64,000 nucleotides of DNA, taken from positions 162,735 through 226,734 of the forward strand of contig JAAEAF010001543.1 of NCBI GenBank assembly GCA_011037195.1, in the 5' to 3' direction. Below the pieces are notes generated by a model, which saw nothing but the letters and a program-made list of their open reading frames with translations, searched no databases and was not told where the DNA came from. The first letter of the stretch is position 1. Each line of letters opens with the position of its first letter. Shown in pieces: positions 49,261 through 60,978 of the stretch. Source of the DNA: Triatoma infestans (taxonomy: Eukaryota > Arthropoda > Insecta > Hemiptera > Reduviidae). The position numbers and the translations under genes were made by a program.

Positions 49261-49298
49261 CATCCTGATGATGGGCGAAGGCCCGAAATCGGTTGATG
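49261..49298 (+). ncRNA. Hammerhead ribozyme-like motif, right arm of copy 4
   Basis: Plus strand: CATC-CTGATGA-T-GGGC-GAAG-GCCC-GAAA-TCGGTT-GATG. Two substitutions relative to the left arm turn stem III into one with a G-U pair and the cleavage triplet into GUU, both tolerated in principle. The core blocks are intact. Confidence 0.55.
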
Positions 49299-49999
49299 AC
49301 CACAAAAAGAAGCAGGCAATCACGAAAAATGTCTCTGATACTTTCCATTTAACCGTTTTTTTTTCAATAAATGTGCAACGTTTAAGGAGTTACTTTTCGA
49401 AAAAATTGCTTATATATTCGCACTTGTAGTAGACGGATTTTGAACGAAAATTTTGAGCGAAGGGGGTACCTAAACGGAATATTAAGATTCGTATTTCTAC
49501 AATTTTTATTTTTGAGATATATTATTTTTTTTTTAAATTGTGTTCTTTCGACCAACTTAGACCTTATAATTAATTATCTCTAGTTATATTTTATTTTCAG
49601 GACTGATCAAGATCACCTTTTGAAAGAAACTGCAAAAGTTTTTTATTTTTTGCAGATGTTTCAATAAAATATAATCATCATTAGTGCTGCAAAAAACACT
49701 GTATATTTGTTTTAAAACACGAACATATTATTGACTAGATTGTGCTTATTGAATGTTAGTATGTTCGAAACATTATCTTTTTCAGCGTAATTATTTTTGA
49801 AACAATGAAATTATTCTTGAGATATTTTTGTTAACAAACACACGTCTTTTTCTAAGAACATTTTTTTCTTTCATGCTCAAGGTACCTCCAAAACATATAC
49901 TTCTGCTGATAAATTTTCAATAAGAAAACTATCAATTTATCAATTTCGAAACTTTGACACGATTATAATATCTCCTCTTGCAGAAGAAAGAGGAAGTAA

Positions 50000-50683
50000 T
50001 AGGCAATTAAAGGAGAATAAATACGATAAAAAATGATTATGATTATAAAAATAATAATGAGGAAAATTGGAAAAAAAAAAATCCATTTAAACCAACAAAT
50101 TAATGTAGATCCATAAATAACAATGTGAACCCAAGGGACATTGTTAATAAAATAATACTAAGAAGCTAGAAAATTTCTTCACCTCCTCCACTCTTGTTAA
50201 ACTCTATTTCCGTTCTGTACTAATTATTCGAAGGTAAACGCTGAATAACTAGAAATTTTGCTTCAGGCAGTTCACTAAGGTCACTCACTCACTTGACAGA
50301 ATTATTGAACTGTTGCTCTTGACATTCGACACTCACACTACACCAGTGTCAGCAAATTGTTTCTATATAGCCTTATACAGTATAAAACCACATATATTGA
50401 TTTGGTGTTTAATTTTCAATAAGATTCTACAAGTTTAACGACCGTAAAAACCTAATAAACGGCGAATCTATTTAAATTAGACTGAACTAAATAATTCTAT
50501 ATAATAGAATTTTGTTTAAACAAAACAGATTATGTTTTTTTACATAATTTTCTACAGTTTTAATTTGACAGCGCCTCTTTAAAATTGAAAGGCCCAACAA
50601 AAAAAAATATTTGCATATTTTAAAAACTAGCAACACCTTCCATTGTTTTACGTTGTCCTATTTTCTATCCTCTTTTTTAAACG
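50000..50683. other. AT-rich spacer, no gene seen
   Basis: No coding or repeat assignment. Confidence 0.4.
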
Positions 50684-51128
50684 TTTACTGCTGGTAACAG
50701 GAAGTAGTGACGCGATCGCATTCAAATTTTCGTAATCAAAATTTCACCGGAAATAATATTTTGAGGCTTCTTAAGTGCGATAAAAAGATGTTTTTACCAA
50801 TTAGGCTATGTGCGTTTGCTTGTATGTATGTAAATCGTTTAAGACCATCACCGCATGTAACCAAGAGTAAGGTTTCCGTCTATAACCGGAAGTGTGATAT
50901 TACTGAATTTTTTGTTCTAGTTTTTCGCGATTTTCCTTTAATTTTATATTTTCACTTTACACATTTGAAGCATTTTCCAAAAAAAAAAAAAAGAATTCCT
51001 AGTTTGAAGAAAATTGGTTTGAAAAGGTAGTGCGATTTTATTGAAGACATTTTCTAACTATTTAGAATTATCTCTAAAAACTGCTCCAATGATTTTCTTT
51101 AAATTTTGAATGTTATTTGCGCAAATAT

Positions 51129-52202
51129 GCCTATGACAGTGGCCTTCGCCAGAAACTATTTGAAGCAATGGAGGAGATGAATATCCCCTCAAAATTGGTC
51201 AGGCTGATTAAGCTAACAATGTCCGAAATAACATGTGCAGTGCGTCTTCAAACTGAGCTATCAGCTGGATTCAAAACAAATAAAGGACTGAGGCAGGGAG
51301 ATGCTCTGGCCTGCCTCCTGTTTAACCTCGTGCTGGAAACAGTGGTCAGAAAGTCGGGTATACAAACCTTAGGCACTATTGGTAATAAATCCGTCCAACT
51401 GCTGGCATATGCGGATGACGTGGATATCATAGCAAGATCCCTCCCTGCATTGAAGAACGCCTTCCGTGCACTTCAAGAGGCGGCGCTATCTGTTGGCCTC
51501 ACGATCAATGAAGATAAAACAAAATATATGTATGTCGGAGGTGGTAGCGGGCCCCCTGGAGACAGACTTCAAATAGATTCCTTCTCCTTTGCGAGAGTTC
51601 AGGAATTCACATACCTGGGCTCCCAAGTTAATGCCTCCAATATCATTTCGCAGGAGATCGGCAAAAGAATAATGGCTGCCAATAGGTGCTACTTCGGTCT
51701 GGTCCGATACATGAAGAGCAGCCTGATCTCCAGAAAGACGAAGGCCAGGCTATATAAAACATTGATCCGCCCAGTTTTGACCTACGCCTCTCAGACATGG
51801 ACCATCCCAAGGGTTGATGAGAATAGACTCCTAATCTTTGAGAGAAAAATTCTTCGAAGGATCTTTGGTCCTGTGAAGGAGGGAAACATCTGGAGAAGGA
51901 GGCACAATGGAGAGCTTTATCAACTCTTCGGTGAGGCGGACGTAGGGCGCGTAATAAGACTAGGAAGGCTGAGTTGGGCGGGGCACGTGGCGAGGATGGA
52001 TGTTGGACAGATCCCTAGAAGACTGCTTGAGGCAGCGATTGGTGAAGAAAGAAAAGTGGGCAGACCAAGGCTGAGATAGGAGGATGGTGTCGCCGGTGAT
52101 GCAAGAAGTTTGCTGAAAGTAAGTAATTGGAAAGCGGCTGCAAACAACCGAGATCAATGGAACGGACTCATTAGGGAGGCTAGGACCCACTTAGGGTTGT
52201 AA
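51129..52202 (+). pseudogene. LINE reverse transcriptase, C-terminal two-thirds, truncated
   Basis: The open frame enters from the target duplication (no true start) with AYDSGLRQKLFEAMEE, just downstream of the first catalytic Asp of reverse transcriptase motif A, which is lost. GLRQGDALACLLFNLVLE and the catalytic AYADDVDII follow (about 51,408-51,434), then VQEFTYLGSQV, RPVLTYASQTWT, FERKILRRIFGPV, LSWAGHVARM and GRPRLR. A TAG at 52,077-52,079 stands where relatives have Trp (RW-D-GV). The same frame then runs on through EDGVAGDARSLL to TAA at 52,200-52,202. The order of motifs without an RNase H domain fits RTE-like LINEs of arthropods. No endonuclease is present, so the copy cannot act alone. 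Confidence 0.9.
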
Positions 52203-52228
52203 TGCCAAACAGATAGATAGATAGATAG
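51129..52228 (+). mobile_element. 5'-truncated RTE-like LINE insertion
   Basis: An insertion of about 1.1 kb bounded by a perfect 14-bp target duplication, ATTTGCGCAAATAT, at 51,115-51,128 and 52,229-52,242. It contains only the 3' part of a reverse transcriptase gene and a very short 3' UTR that ends in (AGAT)n at 52,210-52,230, a short-tandem-repeat tail rather than poly(A), which is common for RTE-type elements. The duplication interrupts a family D copy, and the sequence joins cleanly when the insert is removed. The clade call rests on protein motifs and tail type and is an inference. Confidence 0.9.
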
Positions 52229-52230
52229 AT
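52210..52230. repeat. (AGAT)n tail of the LINE
   Basis: Five AGAT/GATA units directly before the right target duplication, interpreted as the element's own tail. Confidence 0.9.
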
Positions 52231-52480
52231 TTGCGCAAATATAAATGTATCACTTTTATTTGGAAACTTTTTCCGAAAACGAAAAAGTTTTAGATACTTC
52301 TGAAAATTTCTATGGCGTTAAATTTTCATTTTTATATAGATTTGATCGATGTTTATTTGGCGCGTTCTTTTGGACTTCAGTGTAATCACATCAACTATTA
52401 TCTGCCTTGCGTAGATTCATGTATTCACCGCCACCTTGTATTTATGTTAGGGTCAATAAAAATATATAAATTTTGAAAAA

Positions 52481-53265
52481 ATTCTTCTATCAGTTTACTT
52501 TTAACAGTATCAGAAAATCGTTTAACAGATTTTTTTTTCACGTTGTATTTTTTAAAACAAGAAACAACCTTCCTTTTTTGTTAAATAAAAAAAGAAAAAA
52601 AAAAGAAATATTTATTTTTATGTATTCTAATCAAAAATATATTGGGAAATAGTAATTTTACTAAAAGCAGCCATATTTCAAAATGATGAAGTAGATAGAT
52701 CATAATAAATAATATATCCGTGAATTAATATTTTTTAATCCCACCCCTCTCCCACCGTCTATCTTCTTCATCACAAAATTTCATAGTTTCTTGTCACGAA
52801 GGCCGAACGTTACTTGTTATTCAGAAAAAAAAAAAATTTCTTGTGTGAAACACCAGACTTCCCTTGCTACAAATATCACAACTCTAATTTATAATTTTAT
52901 TTTTTTAATGTGCCACTTTTAATAAATGTAGATTTGCCTTTAACTGAATAGGTGGTGAAAAGCAATACATTACACACTTTAGTTTTAGGACCTGGTAGTG
53001 AATGTGACTATATAGCAGACCGCGCATGACAGCGCTACCTACCAAACCAGAAATACTGGCTATTAAACTATGCAATTAAAAGTAATACTTATTATTAATA
53101 AGTATTGCAATATTATAATTAAAAGTATTATTATTATTATTTACTGTATCACGCTATTGTGGAAACGCTGAGCAAATGGGCGGAAACAGCTACGACCACT
53201 GCACAGTTCTCGTCACCATTCCCTCTCACTTCTTAACTTCAGGTAGGATACAGCTCTCCACCTCA
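52481..53265. other. AT-rich spacer, no gene seen
   Basis: It contains A/T runs and a possible family D end scrap at 52,837-52,852. No gene. Confidence 0.4.
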
Positions 53266-53269
53266 TCAG

Positions 53270-54420
53270 TCTCTTACACCGCAACCAACCATAATGTGTG
53301 CTGAAAATTCATGCGGCAATTCATAAAATGGCGCACTATCCTGGTGGTATCCAGGAGTAATATTCGGCCTTGCTGGGCCTCGCCGACAAGAGCAACGGAA
53401 GTTCCAGTCGGCCGGTGCCTCAATTATTGCTTTAGGAATGAGGCCGTTAGAGGAAACTATTACTGGCATAACCCTACCCCCTACAGTCTATAGATGTCTT
53501 TAAGTTCGGCCATAAGGTCCTGATATTTGCTAATTTTTATGACCATAAGTGGAGTTTGTATTCCCAATATTCGGGACCGCTATCTCCATTATATCCACCA
53601 CTTTCTTTTCCCTACCAATCATTAATTTAGCAGGCCTTTTGTGCATGATAGCGCGATCTACAGCATGGTCCCAGTATATCTTGACATGCTCTGGTGAGAG
53701 ATGACGGATTGGGAGAAGGCGGAACTATTCCCGCAGGCAAACCAACAAACTCCCGCTCACACAACAGATCACTTGGACACCACCATCGTCCCTGCTAACC
53801 TCGACCACCACGAAACCTTTCCTCAGCTCATGAGTGCAGAGCAAGCTCTGCCGGGCTGGCTCACGTTCCCGTAGTACCATTAGGCAGAGAGAACAAGTTT
53901 CCTACTTAAAGGCTAGAATGGTCACTGGCCCCGGTTAGACAGGCAAGCCTGTCTGTCCATAGAGCCTACGGTTTTGCAACATCCTTCTGGCAAGGCCGGG
54001 ACTTGCCATGCCATTCAGATGAAGCGGGTATTCCATATCCAAAGTATATCTTGACCGGCCCAACCTGCAACAGCTCACTAGGCTCCTACTGTGCGCTGTA
54101 CCCTTGTATGGCACTATATCCCTTAGGCACCATGCTTGACCGCCAAGACCTGGTGATACAGCTTGGCTATATTGTTGTGCTCTCTTAAATACTCGGACCC
54201 TGCAAGTGCACATCATTCTCTCATAATATGCTGAATGGATTCAATTGCCGCAAAGCACAATTGGTGATATTGATCCCCCTGGCTTAGCCCACTATCATGC
54301 TGAATTCTTCAGAGAAGGAATTTTGGATTCCAATAGTACATTTGATGCTCTACAACCTCATCTGTATTAGCTTTTCAGGCATACTCAATATCCCTCAGCG
54401 AGGATCATCTCTTTTCTGCT
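53270..54420 (-). pseudogene. Decayed LINE 3' domain (minus strand)
   Basis: A GC-richer block. In changing minus-strand frames it reads, in order: AAIESIQHIM (about 54,250), LAGSEYLREHNNIAK (about 54,195), then LYHQVLAVKHGA, SPEHVKIYWDHAVDRA (about 53,690), KRPAKLMIGREKKVVDI (about 53,630), EIAVPNIGNTN, and finally MPVIVSSNGLIPKAI (53,469 downward). This order matches the C-terminal region that follows the reverse transcriptase in a widespread group of arthropod LINEs (H-x-x-x-A-K/R...HQ...LA; YWD...DR...RPD; IDIAIPN; PVVIS-x-x-G-x-IPK). Frameshifts, stops, and Ala in place of the usual Asp of RPD show long decay. No ends or target duplication were found. Confidence 0.7.
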
Positions 54421-57400
54421 TGAAATCGATAAACAAGTGGTACAGGCCCACATTTGTACTTAATAAGTTTTCTTAAACTTTTGCCTTAGCGAGAAAAAAT
54501 GATCAGTTATCAGGTGAGCCTTAGCTATTGGGCGGGATTACGCAGGTGCTGAAGAGAAACGGCCTGCAGATGTGCAGGTTAGCTGCGAATAAAAGTGGAT
54601 TCCAAATAAGCAGTCCGAACGAAGAAAAAGTAAAAAGTTTAATTTTACTGAAAAAAGCTCATTTTAATGAAAAGAAAATAAATAAATAAATTCACAAGTC
54701 TTAAAAGGTTTATTTGCCTACAAATTGTTAACGTAATTGATAGTGTAATTTGTTCAGATAAACTTTATGTTATTAGGAATAATGTTTATTTTACTATAAA
54801 AGTTTAATTTGTTAGTTAAAAGTAAAAACAAACTTTTTATATATTACGTCATTGAATATCTTATATACAAGAAGCATTCCATGTTTAAACCTTTTTTTTT
54901 TAATTATAGATTTGTTATTTAATTGTATACATTTACATTTAATGTAAGACGTTACTATGAAATCAAAGAATCCTGGCATTTATTATATTACATGCCTTAT
55001 GTATTCTGGATGCTGGATTTTGAAAAATTAAAGAAAACAGAAAGGTCTTAAAGATGCATTTAACGAGAGGGGGAAACTGTATTTGAAAAACAGTGCTGGA
55101 ACTGGAGGGCATATTTATAAAATGCCGGCCTCCATTCGACAAGAAGCTTTAAAATTATTCGCAACATTCTTTTAAACTTTTTAGTACCACCTCAAGTCAA
55201 GGTATTTCCCTAACCGAGATTCCTTGTCGCTTATTTCCCCATCTAGAACAACGTTTTCACATAGGCCTAGTTTTATCATAGTTTCAGACTCCTCTAGGAG
55301 CCAACTGACTCTTGATCTTTTTTTTTTCTTTTATCACATACCAAACTCAGTCTGTCATCTTTCATTAATGTTATATGAAATTGTTAAGCATTTCTTTAAA
55401 ATCCCATTGCGATGTGATTTAGGCCATTTCGTTGCCAAGCATCCATTTCTCTCAGATTAGTAAAACTTCTTACTAAGGAGGTCTATAAAAAGGTGCTTTA
55501 TGAGAACACTCTTTACTCTCAGAAGAATTAATCTTGCACCACTATATTATAATCATATTCTAATTCCTTCAGTCGACAAAGACGGACTTATTCAAAAATT
55601 GATTTCAACATCCTATTTTGGGTATTTTTCCATCACGTGCTTGTTAATTAAATAACAGGCATGTTCTTTATCTTACAAAGAATGTTTTAGCCATGTAGAT
55701 AATTTAGAGATTATCAGAAGATTAAGGAATATTTAGGAGGTTTTTTTTCTTTGGTCAGACCAAACAGTATTATTAATTCAGAGAAATGTTCTGACAACAA
55801 TTAGCAACAATTAGTTTAATTTAAAGGATTTAGTTTGATTTAAAGATATAGTGTTCTATTTGAAAAATTTTATGAATAAAAGAAAAACTATTTGGCTTCA
55901 TTCCTATAAAAATAATATCTTGTCCTGCAGTAGACGGTGAAGTGATGGTGGAAAAAATAAAAATACTCGAGCTTCTAGTAAAAGATAGAGACACGCTCGA
56001 GAACAAAGTGTGCCCTAGTTTTTTACTATTTTTTATCTCTATAGTATTTGACTGACTCATTCTCACAAAACTAAGAAGTGAAAGTAAGAGTGAACAGAGA
56101 AATACACGTATAGACTATTATAGTGAACACTGTAAAAGAGGTAAAAGACCAGGTAAAAGAGAGAGGAAAGAAGATCCTTGGTGTTTACTATTTGAGTCTA
56201 TAGTTTGTTTGTAAGGGCAAAAAGAACTATATATTATAACACTTTAGAAAGGTTTTTTTTGTTTTTGTGACGAAAAGAAGATAGGTGTCTGACTTGAGTG
56301 TACGTATACTTTATAAAGTTCTTATATCTCTCCTTGATCCATATATTTATATATGAAATATATAAAATACACCTTTAGAGATATATATTTCATGAGCACT
56401 TCTCCACAACACTTGTGATGATACCTGAGCCAAGGGCATTACAACTAATCTTTTTCTCTGTTCAAAACACTTCCTGATAATATTCTGTTTCACAATTTAA
56501 CGTCTCCAGGGTCTTACTCTAGTAGAGCGTACAGTAGGTGTTCCTGAGAGGTGCGATGGGTAGACATACAGTGGATATGTGTACACAAGAAATTTGTTTT
56601 TAACTGTCTTTTACGTCCACAGCCTAGAATACAATAAGTACTCTACCATTTTTTTTTCATAGACAAATTTATAGCCATACAGCATTATTATTTTTCAGCA
56701 ACATTATATTATAATAATCACTTATAAACAACTGCTTATAATAAGCATCTATCTAAAGTTGAATTTTTGAATTAAAAGTAATTTACTTTGACTTATATAT
56801 TTGATAGAAATATTCATTAGAATATTGTTAAGATAGAGTATAGAATGTACTAATCATCTGTTGAAGATATCAGCCGCATCAGCTTTGAGTCCCTCAGTTA
56901 CGCATTTTTCTTTTGTCACGCCAACTATGCAACAGTCTCATTGTTAGCAAAAAAAAGTTTAAATGCCGGGCAAATTCATAAGAATCTACAATCAATTCTT
57001 GAAGAGTCTAAAAACAACGTCTGAGGACCCTAACACATAAGCAAACAAGAAGTCTGCATAAAGCTTACCTATCTATTAGCCATCTTATTATTGTGGTGTC
57101 CACCAACAACTCTTGAGACAATTACTTCAAGCAAGTGTTTATAGTAAGCAATGAACAAGTCTGCGATCAGCTAACTATCAAAAGCCATTTACATACCAGA
57201 AAGTTCTTATCAAGGTAGCCAACACTAGCTAATCGAAAATCGTTCTAACTGGCCATACCGGTCTTCAAATCACACCATTCCTGCCAACTACAATAATCTT
57301 CACTCCCCGCTCGGTTAATCTATCTTCCTCTCACCCACCCACAATTTCTCTCCTAACGTTCTGTTAGAAGAAGTGCTGAAACTGTGTTTGTTTTAATCTT

Positions 57401-58960
57401 TTCACCAACATCAAATATCAATTCTGCTATTATTACAATAGTTTCAAAAATGAATTTGGCAAAGTTGTGAAACTAATTATACCGTAAAAAAAAGGATTGC
57501 GCAAAGATATGAAGAGAGCGATATTGAATATAATGCCTCATCCATCAAAAACTAGAACATCTACTGTTCTTCTACTCATCTATGTATTGCAACACCCTGT
57601 GTTGCCTTAAGGTGTGCCTTAAATATACTGTGAATATTGTCTTCAACAAAGCAGGGGAAATTGAGTGGTGTTGTATATAGGGCAGGGGTTTGCAAAACCC
57701 AAAATGGAAGGGACCGGTAGAACTGCAAGAGGCTGTACATACTAATTACTATTGCAAGGCATAGGTGCAATGTAGTGAATTTGTAATATAAATACTGCAT
57801 GCCTTCGTTCGTATTGTTGGAATTTCCATTCTCAGAAGGTCAGGCAAAATCTCTGAAGAAGTGAACAAGTCCGCTCACTTACTCACTCTACTGAGCATTT
57901 CCCAAAACACTATTTATTTTTATAAAATTCTGTACAAATTATATTTGTTACTTTGTTTTTTCTTGATTGTATTACAATGACAATTGACAAAGGGTTCTAT
58001 ATTTTCTCAACTAAACTATTCACATTTCATTGCTCGCTACTTACTGGCTAGATATTTCTAGATCTATGTAGTCAGACATTACTTTTCTCTTTATCTATGT
58101 CTTTATTTGTTTATATATATTACAAAGGAACATAAGAGAAAAGTACATCTGCAATACCCCTCGACCCCGCAGCGCATTCACTGGAACCAACATATAAAAT
58201 AACAAAAGCTGCTGTTATTCTTTTGTGCATAAAAATAGTATTGAAATAAAAATGAAAAAAACAGAAGACAAAAACCAAGTTAGTAGTGGTGGTGCGACTA
58301 TTTTATGTATCATCTCAAGGGAGAGTAACTCACTCCCTCGTACTCATACACCACTAGCTACATATCGGCCTATGTGTATTGCTGGTCTAGCAGCTATCTC
58401 TGCACTAAAATACATGCAGACAAATCTGTTTACATTGGCATAGGACGTGTATATATATATATATATATAAAATCCCCGTATCAAATATGTGTATACATCG
58501 TACTATTACAGATTATATAATAATATCGAATACTATTTGTTATAAATTCCACTACAATGATGTTTCTAAATAAAAGGTTAACCTTTAGTAGTTTTACTAC
58601 ATAAATCCTGCCCATGCTTTACATAATTGAACACAAATTTCATTGTCATTTAATATGTTTAAATTTTGTTTAGTTTTAGTGACATGTCAAATTATTTTTA
58701 TCTAATTTTTAACAAATTCTAAACATACTTATTCCAGATGTATTTAGATAATTTGGATCGTAGGCTTTACATTATTTAAATGTACTTCCAAGAAAGAAGC
58801 AATAAACAGTACTTGCTGAGATATGTACTCATGGTAATAATTAATAGATCATTAGACTTGTAAGTTTATGTAACGGAGTAATGTAAAGTTCAGTATGCTC
58901 TGTACCAGGTGTTGAATTGAAAATTTTCTTTACTGTCAACGTTTCGACAAATATTTGATG
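54421..58960. other. Unassigned stretch, no gene seen
   Basis: 54,420-54,600 may still belong to the LINE remnant. The rest is AT-rich; 57,260-57,400 and 58,130-58,440 are slightly less so, without a recognisable domain. A (TA)n run lies at 58,450-58,469. No host gene is supported. Confidence 0.4.
58450..58469. repeat. (TA)n microsatellite
   Basis: About ten TA units, read directly. Confidence 0.9.
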
Positions 58961-60599
58961 TTTTATCTAATCAAATAGATTAAGTTACACAAAGACCCTG
59001 ACGGAGTAAATACTTAGTAATCTAATGTTATTTCATCCATTGGTGGTTTCGGTTTTTTTAGGATCTGTTTTTGTTTAATATTATTATTGTGATACAGGGT
59101 GATGAATCAGCCAAACATACGTAGTCTCAATTTAGTTTTCTACTTTTATTTCATTATTTATGTAACATTTCGGCCACAGACTTGGCCATCTTCAGATTTA
59201 AATTAGAGCCGATACTTTACAAGATTCATTGTCCAGATCCTGTGATATAACAATTTAAAAAGATTCGAACAAGAAAGAAAATAATACTGTTTTACTTCAA
59301 GGAATGTTCTTTATTCCAGATGTTTAACTAGCGAACTGGCACAGATAGTACAAAATTCACTTAACCTCCAATATGAGTTGATACTTCCTAACTCAGTTTC
59401 AGTATGTACATTTAATCTCCGAGGCGTTCTAAAATATAAGTAATGTATAAATAAATTTTTATAAGTTGTATTTAAATTTAATTTACGAGTATTATATTTT
59501 GTTCAATTATATTAATTATATTATCCTTATTTCTTCATTATTAATGATTAAATAATATAAAACCAATATTTACTTCCTCACTATATCATCTGTTATATTG
59601 TCTTTACTCTTATCGTTTATTGCCCTTTATAACGTTATAACTTTCTAAGCTAATTGCCACAAATTATGAATATTAAGAAATTATTTTTGTCCATGGAAAT
59701 TGTTTAATATGTTTAAATATGTTAAATTAACATATTTAAGACCTGGAAACAGTTTCAAAGAACAATTTATTGACAACAAACGTCTATTCATGTGTGGTTG
59801 ATACACTAAGTTTTATCAGTTGATATTAAGTAAATTGCGGAAAACTAAATACCACAAATATGTAGTGCAGGATTACATATATATTGGTAGAGGTTTTATT
59901 ATGAGAAAGTAGCAAAAAACTGGAACAATCTGTCCAGTTACTTGTATAATAGTACTTTTATTGATGCGACAAGACAAGTAGCTGCTCTTGACCTCTTCAA
60001 CAATTAATGTCTGCCACTCTCTTGAGGTACTCATATTTTTTCGCACGCTGCACTAATCTATTTTGTTTCACAGTCTTCCAGTTCTCCATTTTTAAGAGAT
60101 ACCCGATAGCCCGTACTCTGTTTTATATGAGGATATATATTAATATCCTTATATGCATCATACGATTCCCCATAATTCCTTCGTCAACCCATGCTATTCT
60201 CGCTAATTTCCCTTAATGCATACCTTAGATCTTACGTCAAATAGGCCTTGCTGATTTGCTCACGATTTCTGACCTATAAGCGGTCAGAGACTGGTCTTAA
60301 CTAGGGTTTAGTAAACTCTGAATTTGGTGCAGCGGCTTACGATACAGATGCTCTATTCCCTGTCAGAATTCTCTTGGTAACCATCTCTCTTCGTCCACAT
60401 TTTCATTTATAACGGGATCGACATAAGGGGAAGCTATTCGCCGCTTTGAAACTAATTCACCAATTATAGAGGAGTGATGCTCGTGGTGGTTTTTAATAGT
60501 TTTTAATGTTTCTTTGTGTAATAGTACTATTTTGTAAAAAATAGAACTAGTATTCCAGTTAGGTACCAAAAGCTTCTTTTTTAAATCTTCTAGGTATAT
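58961..60599. other. AT-rich stretch, no gene seen
   Basis: It holds a hammerhead-like relic at 59,164-59,195 and a possible Penelope-type scrap just upstream (CAACGTTTCGACAAATATTT at 58,939-58,958). No gene. Confidence 0.4.
59164..59195 (-). ncRNA. Hammerhead-like core, divergent type (candidate)
   Basis: Minus strand: CTGAAGA, T, GGCC-AAGTCTGT-GGCC as stem II, GAAA, then TGTT. The core blocks and a four-pair stem II are intact, and again one unpaired T follows the first block, as in the foldback family. Stem III is minimal with a G-U pair, and stem I is weak. Its sequence is unrelated to the foldback elements outside the core, so it would be an independent Penelope-type repeat. Confidence 0.35.
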
Positions 60600-60789
60600 C
60601 AAAACGAAATATCAGGCAGTAAAAAAATACTTCCTGTACTCATTGTCCTTCACAATTTGTATTTCCGGAAAATAGTCAATTGTGAAACATTGGTCACTAT
60701 GGCAACAAACATGAGAGAATATAAAAAGTTATGTGAATTTCTTTATACACTCTATTCCAATATTTCATTGTCAGACCTCCGTAGAGTTA
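60600..60789 (-). repeat. Family D fragment beside a SINE
   Basis: Around 60,605-60,675 the order CAGTAAAAAAATACTTCCTG, then CACAATTTGTATTTCCGGAA recalls the family D start segment. Short and decayed. Confidence 0.35.
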
Positions 60790-60978
60790 TAGTGGATATT
60801 CACTGCGATCTGAAAGTACTATATTGTGCCCCTCCCCGGAGCCTTCTTAGTGCACTGCCGGAGGTGGGTGAGCTGTAGAGGCTCCTAGAAAGAGAAAATC
60901 TAAGGGCAACACTTTTGACTCGTTCTCCAAGACCTCTTCGTCGCAAGTGCAGCGCGCTACCACTGAGTTAATTCCTTC
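60790..60978 (-). mobile_element. SINE-1, diverged copy
   Basis: Plus-strand view: CACTGCGATCTGAAAGTACT, GGAGCCTTCTTAGTGCACTG, GAGCTGTAGAGGCTCCTAG, AGAGAAAATCTAAGGGCA and CGCGCTACCACTGAGTTAA, collinear with the body and head of the other minus-strand SINE-1 copies. An internal deletion removed the central CACTGTC region. The B box is degraded. Confidence 0.75.

Larger units (their letters stand above)
49003..49339 (-). mobile_element. Hammerhead foldback element, copy 4 (best preserved)
   Basis: A 337-bp copy in the opposite orientation to copies 1 and 2. The 35-bp tail is on the left (GTTGTTGTGGTGGTTGTTCC ...) and the clipped arm on the right, ending GTCTCTGAT. The flanking 12-bp duplication has one mismatch: ACTTTCCACTTA at 48,991-49,002 and ACTTTCCATTTA at 49,340-49,351. 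The arms of about 140 bp hold one hammerhead-like motif each, and both cores are intact. The loop lies near 49,175-49,200. Caution: the first bases of the right duplication (ACTTTCCA) also resemble the element tail, so the exact right boundary carries some ambiguity. Confidence 0.82.
48630..49998 (-). repeat. Family D copy split by foldback copy 4
   Basis: The left part starts GTGAAAAACACTCAAACACA then CGACTTTCTCTTACTGC (the family end) and contains TTTAAGAAAATCGTCGGGAC. The right part continues from ATTTAACCG after the insertion and includes TTTGAGATATATT and GACACGATTATAATATCTCC followed by TCTTGCAGAAG, equivalent to the end of the 43,889 copy. The two halves are contiguous once 49,003-49,351 is removed. 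Confidence 0.65.
50684..52480 (+). repeat. Family D-related copy interrupted by an LINE
   Basis: It begins ACTGCTGGTAACAGGAAGTA, then AAAATTTCACCGGAAATAAT and TTTTGAGGCTTC, then ATAACCGGAAGTGTG and ACTGCTCCAATGATTTTC. Downstream of the LINE it resumes as ATAAATGTATCACTTTTATT and ends near 52,400 with GGACTTCAGTGTAATCACAT, shared with the fragment at 46,690. A GTGTGAAACACCAGAC segment at 52,837-52,852 may be a loose relic of the family end. Confidence 0.6.
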
